Shown here piece by piece: positions 44,881 through 56,753 of a stretch of DNA of 64,000 nucleotides; the stretch's first letter is position 1, and every line of letters begins with the position of its first letter. The notes under the pieces were generated by a model, which did no database searches, had not been told where the DNA came from, and saw nothing but the letters and a program-made list of their open reading frames with translations. Source of the stretch: Trochalopteron elliotii. Lineage: Eukaryota; Chordata; Aves; Passeriformes; Leiothrichidae. Where the stretch lies: the NCBI GenBank assembly GCA_024734555.1, contig JANPWX010000033.1, forward strand, positions 5,156,981-5,220,980. The letters run 5' to 3'. The translations under genes were made by a program, and so were the position numbers.

Positions 44881-47325
44881 CAGCCGCGCTTGCGTGCTGC
44901 CAAGCCCACCGATCCAGGCATGGGGAAGGGCCAGCTCTGCTCTGGCTCCAAAGCATTTTGTGTTAACTGTGATGGTGGGCACACACTGAGCTGCCCATGC
45001 TGGGGGCAATGGGCATGAGGGAGAGTAGTGGGCATCCCTGCCAGGGTCTGTTTGCTGGCAGTCCCCATGCCCAGTGCTGATGCATCCCATGGTCAAGGTC
45101 CTTAGCGCTGCTGCAGGGAGGGCAGCGCAGCAAAATACTGTTCCTTTGGGGAAACTGAGGCACGGGGCAAGATGGTGGGCAAGGTCCATAATGCTGGGGC
45201 TTGGTTTCACCCTCAAGGTTTTGTATTTCCATTGCTAGGGTCAGTTTTGCCTTCAAGTCCCTGAGTGGTATTGGGACACTTTTGTCCCCGCACTGTCTAG
45301 TGACCGTGGATGGGAACCTTGGTATGAGTACTGCAGGGCGAGCACCCTCCAGCAGTTTGTCACCCTCAGCTCTAGGGTTTGCCATAGCTGCCACTGTGGG
45401 ACACCCTGGGAGGTGGGGGACCAGGGGCACCAGTGGCTGTGGCAGCACCACACAGGCCAGAGGAGCTCAGGGGCCGTCCAGGGAGGAGAAAGCAGCTCCG
45501 TGGCGAACAACCTCATCAGCGTTTCCTGTCTCACGATGGAGAAATCGCATGTGGTGAGAGGCTCTAAAAATAGGCTCGGCAAACTTTTAACCACATTTGC
45601 AGATGTTAAAGGTAAAGCCAGAGCAGCCCCGGGGAAGAAAACATCCCTGGCCGTGCCTCCCTGGTGCTAACCCTCAGCTCTGCCGGTGGCAGGGGGCTGG
45701 CTTTGAGGGCAGGAGTCCCCACATGGGCAGCGGGGCCGAGCCTCTGCCTCATCATGTGGCTCTCCTGTGTGTCCCCATTAAGTGTGTGGCAGGAGGACAT
45801 TAGGAGCAGGAGCACGTACCGGCAGGCTCTGTCTAACAGCGCTGCCGCCTGACCCTGATTTGTAGCAGGGCTGAGCAGGGAGGTTTGCTGTAGTGTTACA
45901 GCTTTTCCTGTGGTAATAGCTGGCCGGGCAGCACTCACACAGCACTGCCAGTGGCACCGGGAGCCCACAGTGGCACGGGGAACCCACAGCTGCTGGGGTG
46001 GATGGGATGGGAAGGAGATGCTGTAGCTGGGTCATGGCACATTTGCTTGCAAGAGAACTGAGGGGGCATGTGGGGACATGGTGTGGCTGCCGGAGTTGTG
46101 TCTGCCCATGGCAGCAGTGCTGGCACCCAGCATGGTGGCAGAAACACAACTGCATCTGCCTGTCCTTGTTCCCACCAGCCCAATGACTCCATGTCCAGTG
46201 GCTTGTCCTGCACACTGCAGTGGGTGCATGCCAGTGGTGCTGCTGTCTCCTTGCCTCCTGCCCCTGTGTCACATTGCCATGGCTGGAGTCATTTGAGGAC
46301 AGTGGCCAGGACTGCCAGGTCCTCTCCCAGCCAAGGTGTCAGCTCCCTGATGGCAGTCAGGGATGTTCATTTCCCCTGTTTCTGCCATCAGAGGGTGCCA
46401 GCCCTGTGCACACAATGGCCACAGTGAGGTCCCTTTGTACTGTGCCTGTGGAGATCTCTGTGTGGGGATGGATGCATCCCATTGCCATTAATTCCCAAGG
46501 ACTTGCGGAGGCAAAGCTGACCTGGCAATGGAATGGAAATAAAAAACCTGGAGAGTTGAGGTGAGCCCTAAGGTTGTGGTCTTTGTGGAGGGCTGGCAAG
46601 GGGCATTCTGCCCACAGAAGATGGATGAAGCAGCACCATCTGCCAGCATCGCACTGTGGTGCCGTGGTCCCTGGCCTGTGCTGGCCCCACAGGCCCAAGA
46701 GGGAGACAGCAAGAATCTTTAACCTCACAAACATGGAAGGTTGACTCGGACCATCAGAAAGATGAAAGAGACAGAGAGAGGGAATGATTAAAGGGAAGGA
46801 ATCGAGATTGCTCGTGTTACCTCAGCTGCCCACTGACTTGATACCGGCACCTCGCAGGCCCTTGGCGCCTCTTACGTGCAGCTCGGTCCTGGGGCATGGG
46901 AGGGCACATGACTTTCTCCTCAGGAGGGAACTTCCCAGGAAGATTTTAATAGTTGCTGTTGGTGTGATGTCTGGGGGAGTGCATTGCTTTCTGTCTGCCA
47001 TTGCCCGGCTTCACCTTCTCCTGGTGCGTCCTCACGGCTGCATTTGGGGTGATGGTTTGGGTTGTTGTCAGCCTTCACCTGCAGCCCTGGAGGGGAAAAA
47101 CTGCCCCCCAGAGTTTTATTTAGCTTAAAAACCCCAACCCAAACCCAACCTCAAACAGGTGCTGGCTGTGGGGTGCCTCGTGATGGGATGACCGGGATGC
47201 TGGGGAGCAGCAGTGGCCCCCAGGAATCTCCACTGGCCACACTGGGATCAGTGTTTTGGCAAAAGCCATCGCCTTGCCAGTAGGAATAATAGCCAGGAGG
47301 GGGAGGGGGCCGGGGCAGGCAGACA
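44881..47325. other. Gene-free stretch
   Basis: Unique sequence with many overlapping short frames on both strands. No repeat, RNA or gene recognised. CA/TG-rich texture around 45960-46320 reflects decayed CpG. Confidence 0.5.
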
Positions 47326-47470
47326 AGCAAATCCGTTTTATCAGACGCCGCATATTTTATGAAAGCACATTTCAGCTCTTCAGCCTTGGAAAGCTTTTCA
47401 TACCCTTTAATTTTCTAATAAAAAGGAATTACGTTTGCTGAAAAGCCAGTAACAAGATTCACTGTCATTG
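47326..47470. promoter_or_regulatory. Possible conserved non-coding element
   Basis: Complex A+T-rich block: CGTTTTATCAGACGCCGC near 47333, CATATTTTATGAAAGC near 47351 and TAATTTTCTAATAAAAAGG near 47408. No frame of interest. Inferred from texture. Confidence 0.3.
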
Positions 47471-48645
47471 TCTTTTGTACAGACCATAATTCCTGGCTCG
47501 GGTTCCTGCCTGCAGCCCCGTTGTGTGGTCCCAGGTGTGGGTCCAGAGTGCTGGCAGGGGGACCTCAGGGCCACGGCTGTGCCAGCAGCAGGCAGGAGAG
47601 AGCTTTGCTGGTGAGGGCTTGTGGCAGGTGTCCGGGAATGACAGGGGTGAAGGTGACCACCAGATTTGTCTGCATCCACACTGATGCCTCTTGGTGTCCA
47701 CCACAGATCTCTGAGAAAACAGCATCTGGTTTTGAGGTGGTTCCTGCTGTCTGAGTGTGCCAGGTGGGACAGCCTTTGAACCAAAAATCAGTTTAATTGC
47801 CTGGTCACTGCCCTTGTAACCGTGAGCTCGAGAGCGATGTGATGTCCTGACAAGGCTGGTGGCTGGCAGACAGCTTTCCTGGTCTTTGATGTGGCTAGGA
47901 CAGGCTGTGGTTACACACGTATTGGAGCTATGGAGTGTCTTTGCTGAGTGAGGACAACGAGCCGGTGTCCCCTGGCTCTGCGCCGGCCTTGCAGATCTGA
48001 CTGGTGAAAAGGTTCTGGTGAAAAATTGCTGGGCAGCCAGCAATTCCTGGTTATCCCCCATCCTGGGTGTGCAGGATCTGGCAGGCAAACAGCAGCTAGA
48101 CATCTAAGCAAGCCCAGGGCACTCCCAAAATCCAACCAACCACAGGCTCTGACAGTGGGCAAAGCATGTCTGGGGTGCCAGCTAGGGCTCGCACTGAGAG
48201 CCACCATCTCCTCCCAGCTCCCTGCAAGCCCTGAGCACATCCTGGCGGGGTTTGCAGCATGGACAGCCTTCACAGGCTCACTCACACCCCACTTTCCTCC
48301 AGGGGTGGATCCCCCTGTGAGCACTGGAGCTGCAGCTCTGCCTGTGCTGCCATGTGGCGCTGGAGCCGCGATGCCGCAGCCGCTGGCGCTCCGTCTCCTT
48401 CTGAGTTGCTCATTTGAAGTTTCAGCTCACCGGCTGTTTTTGTGCAGGTGGGATGCAAAACCAGCCCACAAACACCAATAAATATCTTCTGTGTCCTGCC
48501 CCCCCCACCCCCCGCCTCCAATTCTCGTTTTCATTCTTACTTCCCAGCTGGTTTTGGGGGTGAAAACGGGTTTTCAAAGCTTTCCCTAAACGTGTGTAAC
48601 AATAGGAAGCGTTGCCTTTTAGCCTGCGGCCGGCACAGTTTTAAA
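47471..48645. other. Gene-free stretch
   Basis: Unique sequence including a 213-codon - strand frame (47465-48103) without recognisable domains and a C-rich run at about 48499-48515. Confidence 0.5.
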
Positions 48646-48785
48646 TGAGGTCCCAGGTAGTCATGGTTACCTCTCCTCTTCAGTAAGAGATGACTTTTAT
48701 TTCCTGCCTTTTGTATTTGCACATCTCAGATATACATTCTCCTAAACCATAATTGGTATTCACAGATAGACAGGAACACAGGAGT
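48646..48785. promoter_or_regulatory. Possible regulatory element with X-box-like sequence
   Basis: GTAGTCATGGTTACC (48657-48671) resembles the RFX X-box (GTTGCCATGGTAAC type), matching 11 of 14 positions. It is followed by complex A+T-rich sequence (GACTTTTATTTCCTGCC, ACCATAATTGGTATTC). Function inferred. Confidence 0.3.
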
Positions 48786-49419
48786 GAGCTGCCGCAAGAG
48801 GGGAAGAGCCAGATGGACGCAGGGGGTGTCAAGGTCTCCAAGCCCCCAAACATCAGGAAATCTTAATTTCAAGTCATTTTTCCTCCCCTGGCAAGGGCGG
48901 GGAGGCAGACCTGTCTCTCCACAGCCTCAGGGCTTGTCCTGATCCCACCTCCCTTGCAGCATCCTGGTTATTCTGGTTGCTACGCCAGAATTCAGGATTT
49001 ACCCTCTGGTCCTGCAAGCCTCTCCATCATCCTGCATCCCCCCAAGCATCCCTTGATTGTGCTGAGCTGAGAAGGTGAAAAAGGGGCTGCCCTATGCCCC
49101 TTGTCCCCAAGCAGAGTCCTGACCCCCAGGGCACTTGGTGGGCCAAGCCTGCACCCCTTGATTTTTGGAGGCAGGAAGGGGAAGCAGAGCTGTGGGGCTG
49201 CACACTCACAGCGGGCACAGCCTGGGGAGCGGGCGCGGGAGGGAGAAGCGCTCAGCAATGATTGATGAAAGATCATAGCCTCATTCCACGGGATCATTGC
49301 TCAGAGTGTGGGCAAAGCTGCGAGTCCCAAGGGGACCATCGCCTGGATGCATGTGAGCCTGCGATTCAGGGCAGAGGGGATGCAAAGCCACATATTTTAT
49401 GCCTTTTTTATTTTTTTTT
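48786..49419. other. Gene-free stretch
   Basis: Unique G+C-moderate sequence, no feature recognised. Confidence 0.55.
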
Positions 49420-49420
49420 C

Positions 49421-49454
<34 letters not shown>
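49420..49454. repeat. (CT)n microsatellite
   Basis: About 17 CT units with one TT interruption, preceded by a T run (49410-49419). Confidence 0.95.
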
Positions 49455-49831
49455 AAAGCACCAGGAAAACAAAAACCCAAGCTGTCTAATCAGAGACAAG
49501 CAGATTCCACCCACTTCCTTGGAAAACTTGCATTTGCTAGGAAATCATCTCACTGCATTTACAGCAAGCAGAGTGCCCCAGCGGTAGCTCGTGCCTTTCT
49601 GGCAGGATGATAACCAGCGCTGAACAATTATTGCGCTGGAGTGGGAGCAGCAGACATATTGGCTTTTCTCAGCCAGCAGGAAAGAATTTGCAAAACTAAG
49701 CAGGCGACTGGAGCAGCTCGGATTTGCAGCGTTGGATGCGCGGTGCCGCGGATTCACAGCTCACCAGATTTGCTGGTGGCAGCATATCAGGGACTCACAC
49801 ACCGCATGCACCTGGGCTCCTATTTACATGA

Positions 49832-49846
49832 TTTTTTTTCTTTCTT

Positions 49847-49879
<33 letters not shown>
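49832..49879. repeat. (TTTC)n and long T run
   Basis: T8, three TTTC units, then a T run of about 30 bases. Confidence 0.95.
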
Positions 49880-49881
<2 letters not shown>

Positions 49882-50035
49882 AAGGGAAGGGCTTGTTTTT
49901 GCTGCCTGGAAAATGCGTCTGATTCCCAGCTTCCCCTGTGGATGCTCAGCCCCCCCAGGTGTGCGCTTGGATAGTGGGGAGAAGTTGTGTGCTTTTTGTA
50001 TTTTTTCCCTTTTAATGAGAAAAATGTGTGCTTGT

Positions 50036-50245
50036 CACAGAATTATAGAATGGTTTGAGTTGGAAGGGACTTAAAGACCATCCATTTCTACCTCCTGCCA
50101 TTGGCAGGGACATCTTCCACTAGACTAGGTTGCTCCAAGCCCTGTCCAGCCTTGGACACTGCCAGGGATGGGGCATTCACAGTTTCTCTGGGCACGTGTG
50201 CCAAGGCCGCACCACCCTGACAGGAGAGTGTTCTTAAACAAAATT
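50036..50245 (-). mobile_element. CR1 retrotransposon fragment
   Basis: Starts with CACAGAATTATAGAATGGTT and GAGTTGGAAGGGAC, then CTCCTGCCATTGGCAGGGAC, CATCTTCCACTAGACTAGGT and CAAGCCCTGTCCAGCCTTGG. Same subfamily type as the copy at 23172, with more substitutions. About 210 bases; it decays beyond CACCACCCTGACAGGAGAG. No coding remnant. Confidence 0.93.
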
Positions 50246-50868
50246 CTCAAAAAATACTGTCAAAAATTGTTGTCAAGGAGGTTGTCCTTAAAAAACAGCT
50301 CTGGGAAGAAAGGCAGCAGTTCCAGCAGGATCCTGCCCCATGCCAGCCTGGCTGCCCTTAGCATCGCCACAGGAGCAGGGTCTGTCTGGGGGGTTCCCAG
50401 GGAAACCCTCTTGGGGCACAGCCACAATTCCCCAGTCAAGGCAAAACTGCTTTGCTCAGTTGTAACTTCAGGCAGAGATGGATGGGATTGCTGGAGCACC
50501 TCCAGTTCCTCGGAGGTTTTTGGTTCTTCCACAGGTAAAACTCTCTCTGATTGCAGGTCCCACATATGCCTTGTCTTCTCCATGGGCTGGGCAGAGTGTA
50601 AGCAAAGAAATCCCTTCCCTTCAGGCTTGTGGGGTTGGGAACTGGATCTGTTCCCATTTCCTTCTTCCCACTCACAGCACTCTCTGTCTCCGCTGGAGCA
50701 CTTCTGAACAGGATGCTCCAGTGTGGAGAAGTGGCATGGTGAGGTTTTAGTGTGGATCTGAACTGTGTTCCTACTGTGGGTGCTGTTTGGCAAGGACAGC
50801 TGGGATACTCTTCCCAGCCCTCCTCAGGATGCAAACTGTGCATCAGTTGCACCAGCAGCTGATGGAGA
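50246..50868. other. Gene-free stretch
   Basis: Unique sequence. Frames of 180 codons on both strands overlap (50168-50707 +, 50260-50793 -) and partly lie in CR1 sequence, so they are not genes. Confidence 0.55.
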
Positions 50869-51070
50869 CTCCAGTATATTAGCAGCATTAATTAAGTTAC
50901 AAAAATTATGCATGTTATCAGTTATGAGACGACCTTTCATAAACTCCGTTATTAAAGCAATAAAGCATGACCCGCTGGTCCTAACCAGTCTAATGTCTGG
51001 CTAAGAGCACGGTTTTTCACATAATACTTTTAGCAGGTCATTAGCTGAGCAGTAAGATAACGTGGAGAGC
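50869..51070. promoter_or_regulatory. Possible conserved non-coding element
   Basis: Sharply delimited A+T-rich block in G+C-rich DNA with GCATTAATTAAGTTAC near 50886, an octamer-like ATTATGCATG (50905-50914), CCGTTATTAAAGCAATAAAG near 50947 and CACATAATACTTTTAGC near 51018. It has no open frame of interest and is one of the clearest enhancer-like segments here. Confidence 0.4.
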
Positions 51071-51890
51071 CAAAGTGATGTGTGGGAATGGCAGTGGAGG
51101 CAGAGACAGTGCTTGATGAGGGGGCACAGGGCTTGGGGGTCACCTGTCCTCCCACATGGCTTGTATGGGTGTGCATGGCTCCAGTGGTGGCTGTGGTGGG
51201 TGATGCTGGGGTGCTCCCAGCCTGTGCAGTGCTGAAATCCCAATGCCATGGGGCAAACCCAGCCCTGGGGCAGGTGTGGGGCTGGTGTTGGTCCCTCTGA
51301 TCCCTGGTTTCACTGCCAGAGCTCGCCTTGCAGTAGGGAGATGTGGGGTGTTGTGATGTGGCCATCCTGACTGCAGTCCCAGTGAGCTGTAGGGTGAGGA
51401 TGGAGACCCTGACCTTCCATGAGGCCAGGGGTGGGATGGATGGGCCTGGGCTCCCTCTGCCTGAGTGGTCTTGGTATATGGACAGTGCTGGTCTCAGCAT
51501 AGGGTTGGTGTTGGTCTCTCTGGGCTGAGACCCCAATTTGGGGGTATACAGGTTGGTCCCCTCCCTGCCATGCCTGTGGGGACATGCCAGGCATCCAGAG
51601 GAAGCCACCAAGTCCTGGCCCCCAGGTGCTGCTCCCTCCACACACTGGTGCTGTTACTGAGCACATCCCAGCTGAGTATGATGCCCTCCCTACCCCTGGC
51701 TACGCCATGAGACCTGGACATGCCAAGAGCTGCACCACAATCCAGCACCCCCAAAGCGCCTTTCCCGGTCCCCGCCAGCCGTTTCCAAGCACTGACCCTC
51801 TCCATAAACAAAGGAGAGGGAGAGGGAGGGTGGCTGGCATGTTAATATACTCTCCCCCCCTCTTTTCCTCCCTTCATCCCTCTGGGAAAG
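51071..51890. other. Gene-free stretch
   Basis: G+C-rich sequence. GGTGTTGGTCCCTCTG near 51285 and GGTGTTGGTCTCTCTG near 51506 suggest a partial old duplication. The 204-codon - strand frame (51030-51641) has no known relative. Confidence 0.5.
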
Positions 51891-52080
51891 GCCTTTGCAG
51901 ATATAAGCAAACCTTGATTAAAAGCTGCCTGACAGGCAACGGCAGCAGCAAGCAGCAGGCAAGGAAGCTCTCCAAGTCCAAAGGGAGCTGCTTCTGCTGC
52001 TGCCGCTGCTGCCTCCATTCTCAGATGTCCCTGATCCTTTAATCAATCACAGCCGCGGAAGAGAAGAGCAAACACCCGTG
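51891..52080. promoter_or_regulatory. Possible regulatory element
   Basis: Block with AACCTTGATTAAAAGCTGCC near 51910, a CTG/CCG-rich repeat (51989-52015) and CCTTTAATCAATCACAGCCG near 52035, whose AATCAATCA core resembles a PBX/HOX site. It adjoins CpG-rich sequence to the right. Confidence 0.3.
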
Positions 52081-52839
52081 CCGGGGCAGAGGTATGTGCA
52101 CGCATTCGTTCCAGCCGCAGCCGAGGCAGTGGGGCGGCCGCACGCCTTGGGCTGGAGGCACGGAGCCGTCCCCGCGCCCGGAGCTGCTCTTTCATCTCAC
52201 GGAGACAAGCAGGGGCTGTGTCCCTGCCGGTGCCTCCGACAGCCCCGAGGAATCCGGCATGGAGGATGATACACCACGGGGTGTAGGCAGCGGGAGGAGC
52301 CTCTTGCCCTCTCCCCAGGTGCTCCAAGATGCATTCCCGGGTAGAGGATTCTCCCAGCTCCCATCCCATGGGCTGTGCCACACCGGCACTCGTGTGCCCG
52401 GCTAGGAGCGAGCGGGGAGAATGAGGGGGTTTGCAGATATTGGGGAGCTCGGGGAATGGGGATAGCCACAGGGAGTCAGCCTGGCTGTTGTGTCTAACAC
52501 GGCCAGAACCCATCTGTCCTTTGATGGCACACCATGGCTGGGCAGACGGAGCAGCGCCCGTGGCTCCTGGGGTGTCCCCATCGGGGGGGCAGAGCCCCAT
52601 CCTGGGCTGCGTGGGGTGGGCAAGGATCTGCTCCAGCCCCGGAGGGACAGGCAGGGCCTCACGCCAGCTGTGGCCATGCCCGGAACCACCAGCATGCAGA
52701 GAAACCGCCCACCCCCGGGATGATTTGTCACCGAGTCCTGTGTGTCACCGCGGGGCTCGCTCCTTGGAGAGCCCGGAGATGGGGGCGGAGGGAGGGGGAA
52801 AACACGTCGTTTTAATAAAACCCAGCAAAATCCTCTCGT
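52081..52839. other. CpG-moderate gene-free stretch
   Basis: G+C-rich, CpG above the window average, with overlapping frames on both strands. No recognised protein or promoter motif. Confidence 0.5.
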
Positions 52840-53130
52840 TCCTGACGTGCTTCCCCAGCTCGCGTGCGGCAGCGGGAGCTCCGCCGGTGCGAGGCCGGCA
52901 GGGGCAGGCAGGGACCGAGATTTTCCTGCTTATTTTTGCCGTTGCTTATTTTTAGCGCCGCGTCTTAATATATTGTGACAGTGCCCTGGGACGTAGCGCG
53001 CCTCCGGTCGCAGGAGAAGGTGTCTGGGGCAGAGCTGTTCGAACGCGTTGCAGCCAATCGCCGGCACAACGCCGGGTTAACGAGGCACCCGCCGCTAACG
53101 GGGGTCCCCGGGGAAGGCCGGGAGGAGTGG
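52840..53130. other. CpG island candidate
   Basis: One of the densest CpG patches in the window, roughly 30 or more CpG in under 300 bases (GACGTAGCGCGCCTCCGGTC near 52990, CGAACGCGTTGCAGCC near 53039). It contains GCAGCCAATCGCC, a CCAAT box, near 53049 and the A+T-rich GTCTTAATATATTGTGACAG just before. It could be a promoter; the transcript is unknown. Confidence 0.5.
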
Positions 53131-54909
53131 CAGGGATGAACCTGTGCATTGAATTTGTCGGGGCTCTGCAGGGAGGGACCTGCTCTTTGGGGGAGTCACG
53201 GGTTTTAATGCGTTTTTTTAATTAGGCAGCTCTGGTAATGACAGGGTGGTTGTTGGCAGAGCTGGTGCCAGGAGGGAGCAGTGCCTTCGTAGAGTGGGTG
53301 CCTGTGCAGACAGGGACAGGGATGGTTTAATATTTCAGGTACTTTGTGCCTACTGGGGGACTCCAGTGCTGTGCTGACTTCGATCTCCCTCCCTGGAGCT
53401 GCTTTTTGGGAAGGGTTGAGTGGTTTCCATGCCAAGATGTGCCTCACAGTTGCCTTTTTGGACCTCCAAGTGGGTTTGATGCAAGGGAGAGAGGCAGCTG
53501 GCAGAGGCACAGGATCTTACTGGGATCAGGGTGAGATCCCAGCAAGCCAGAAGTTGCCAGCACTGTCTCAGCTGTGGGTGTAATTCCAGTGGGGATGCTG
53601 TGTCCGTGGGGAGATCTGGGTGGGTGTGATGCTGGGTTTGGCAGCAGGAGTCTGCATGCACGGGCCCTGCCTGCCCCAAGTCCATTAGTAACAGATCTTT
53701 GTGGAATAACCCTCCTCATTAAGGTGAGCTACCCCGGGTGTCAGAGCCACTTTATAAGGAAATTATACTCGTCTCCAGCCAGGATGTGCGTATGTAAATG
53801 GGGCGATGCACAGCCCTGATTGAGACATCATGGGGCAGCTCAGCCCAGGACCCTTGGGAGTCTTCAGTCCTGGGGGAAAGAGGGGCTCCTGAAGGACAGG
53901 AGAGTGTTGGTGGTGTGGGATGCACCTCAGCCATCTCCTGGGGTCTGACAGTCTCTCTGTGCACTCAGGGCTTTGGCAGGAGCCATGGAGCTGGTTAGGG
54001 CTGGAAAGTCTTCAGATGTTGGAGGCTCCAGTCACCACATCCTCCCAACAGCATTGCAAAGTTTCTCCTCTCTGTACTGTTTGGAGGAGTAGAGGGGAGC
54101 CCCCTCTATTCCATCCCAGCCCCCAGTTTTGTCAAGATGTCATTGCATGCCCAGCTCTGGTGGAGGAAGTGTGGAGTCCCCCTCTGCTCCTTGTGTCATG
54201 ACCTGAAGCCCTGAGCTGGGATTAAATCCTCCTGACCACATATCTGAGGTGCTGGGATAATCCACACACACACTGGAAACATTGGGATGCTCCATCGTTT
54301 GTAAGAAGCAGGAAGAATGTGCCAGAGCTGAAGCCATCACAGGGCTTTGGTGCCCATAATGGGACACTGAGGACACCAAAGGACGCCATGAGACACTGAG
54401 ATTCTTCACACAGCACCTGTGCTCACTGCTCCTTTCCAGGAAGGAGTGGACAAAACACACACCAGCCCCCCAGGATCCAGCTGGAGCACCCCCATGTGCC
54501 AGGACATTGGCACCTCTTTGTGGAAACAGGGTGACAGCTTGGCAGCGAAGTGAGACCCTTGGGGTTTTTTTTGGCAGCGTGTTCCTAATCAGCAGGACCC
54601 GCGCGCCCCGCCGCAGGCACGCCGCGCGCTGCTATTTACGGAGCTACTTGAAATACACCTGCAAGAGAGGAGAGCAGAGAGGAGAGCCAGCAAGTAAATA
54701 ACCCAGCAACCCGCCAGAATGAAAACAGGGAGAAGAGATGCAGGCAAAAAAAAACCAAACCAGAATGAAGTGTGATGTGGAATTGAGGGGTTCCATCCCA
54801 ATCGTGCTGTGATTTTCTGCCGGGATGCTCACTGGTGTTGGTGGTTGGTGGGGAGACCCCATCCCATAGTTGGCCATGGGGGATCGCAGTGCATCTCTGA
54901 ATGGGCAGG
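53131..54909. other. Gene-free stretch
   Basis: Unique sequence with no recognisable gene or repeat. A consensus-like AAG|GTGAGC at about 53722 has no convincing acceptor upstream. Confidence 0.5.
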
Positions 54910-55005
54910 TGGATGGGTGGATGGATGGATGGATGGATGGATGGATGGATGGATGGATGGATGGATGGATGGATGGATGGATGGATGGATGGATGGATGG
55001 ATGGA
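54910..55005. repeat. (ATGG)n tetranucleotide array
   Basis: About 23 units of ATGG/GGAT, with a single GGGTGG interruption near the left end. The Trp/Met/Asp repeat peptide read across it is an artefact. Probably highly polymorphic. Confidence 0.97.
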
Positions 55006-56214
55006 GCCTTTTGCCCACCTCCCCACTTGCTTTGTTTACCTCGTGCTGCTCTTCAGCTCCTGCCTCCCCCCACCCTTTTCTGAAACATTATAAATCAAAC
55101 AGCTTAAAATGTAAAGCATCAAAAATTCTAAAACCTTCATCTATTATTAACTGTGACAGTAAATTCCACCTCTGAATGTTTCACATAGCAACTGTTACCA
55201 GGACTCAGCATCCAAAGCTGATGTTCCAGCAACTTTCCATCACAGTGCCAACATTGGCCTGGTGAGACTGGCTGCCACTCCCAACACTTTTCAATGGGAT
55301 TGGGATGCCAGCACAGAAACTGAGTTCAGATTTAGTAAATACAGCCCAGGATTGGAAAGGAACTTGGTGCCTGATAGGAGCTTGGTGGGAGCTAGTGGTG
55401 GGTTCCCCCATTATCATCCTCCCTCTGTGTTGGTCATGCAACCCCCCCAAACTTCATTATTTTCACCATCATGTTATGAAGCACCATAAATAACAAGATC
55501 AGGAATGGAGTGGTTAAAACGTGTGGATAGGGAAGGTTTTTCTCAGGGGTTGGTGTTTGCTTTTCTGGTGTTTGTTTTTTGTCCAGGTGCTGGATGTTGT
55601 TGTGGCCCCTGGGTGGTGATCCTCACCCTGGCATGGACAGGGGTTTCTCATGCTCTGAGGTTTGGGTTGTGGTGAGTTTGTGGTGTGCCAGGTGCCCACA
55701 GGGACCAGGAGCCAGGTGTTCACCACTGGGGTTTGTTCATGTTTCTGTGTTTGCTTGTCTTCCCCGCGTGCCATCATGGCTCTGTTCTGTGTTGTGACCC
55801 CTGCCTGGAGGCTGAGCTGGGGTGTTTGAATTTGGCTGCATGGCAGCACTGTGAGCTTGGTTGGAGGTAGGGAGAGCCATGGCTCTGCATCCCCATGGAA
55901 TGCTGAGCCTGCTCTGGTGAGAGCCCCACCAGTGCACCGGCACCATGACCATGGCAAGGCTCATACCACCACCCCAAGCACACAAAACCACCCAAAATCC
56001 CCCAGCAGCACCTCCATACCCTGGCACAGGCATCCCTGCCTTGGCATCATCCTGGCTGTGCCACCTTCCTGCAAATCCTGGGGCTGCCCACTGGGATCTT
56101 GTGTCGTGCCATGCCGTGCTGTGCTGGCTGCAGGGCCAGGCAGCAGCGGCTGCTCTGCCGTCTCCCCAGGGACAGGCAGCAATTTTCCTGCTCTGAAGAA
56201 GCTTGTGAAGGTTT
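55006..56214. other. Gene-free stretch with one A+T-rich patch
   Basis: A complex A+T-rich patch lies at 55080-55205 (CATTATAAATCAAACAGC, ATCTATTATTAACTGTGACA) and may be regulatory. The rest is G+C-moderate and unremarkable. Confidence 0.45.
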
Positions 56215-56400
56215 GAGTGAATCTGGGAAGCAAATCTAATTGGCAACCTGGTAATTCCTCGGGGGGACATGTACTTTGGTCATATCTAAGTACATTCCAG
56301 CCAGTGTTTAAGACATGCTGAATCCAAACTTGGACAGTCAAATACCAGCAGCTCTAAGCTCCTTATCTATTTCAGGCAGATTAACTCCTTAATCATCTCT
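56215..56400. promoter_or_regulatory. Possible conserved non-coding element
   Basis: Complex sequence with CAAATCTAATTGGCAACC near 56230, GTACTTTGGTCATATC near 56271 and GATTAACTCCTTAATCATC near 56380. It forms one domain with the PBX/MEIS-bearing block to its right. Confidence 0.35.
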
Positions 56401-56469
56401 TTTGGAAGTTCCCTGCCCCAAATTCCTCTCCCCTCCTCTTCCCCCCTCCCCAGTTTTTCAGCAGGAACA

Positions 56470-56700
56470 AAAGGAACCGATTTTGCAGGGTGCCAAAGGT
56501 GGGGATAGCGCCTGCTGTGATTGACAGAGTCAATAACCTGGAGCCAGGAGAAGGCCTTTGGAAATCTGCTTCCCACTTCACCTGCCCCAGTATTTGTCTT
56601 CAGGATTTGAAGCTGGGGAATATATAATACCGAAATAATTTACCACACAGCATCAAACCTCAATTCATTATTTTCAACCTTCTTTTCTATTTTTTTTTTA
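56470..56700. promoter_or_regulatory. Possible enhancer with perfect PBX/MEIS site
   Basis: TGATTGACAG at 56518-56527 is the exact composite PBX-MEIS/PREP decamer known from vertebrate HOX and PAX enhancers. Around it are GAGTCAATAACC (56528 onward) and GGAATATATAATACCGAAAT near 56614. No frame of interest. Enhancer activity is inferred from the motif and from the complex flanks. Confidence 0.4.
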
Positions 56701-56753
56701 CTTGATTTATTTCTTTCAACGCTGTTATATCCTTATTTTTCCTTTCTCTCCAG

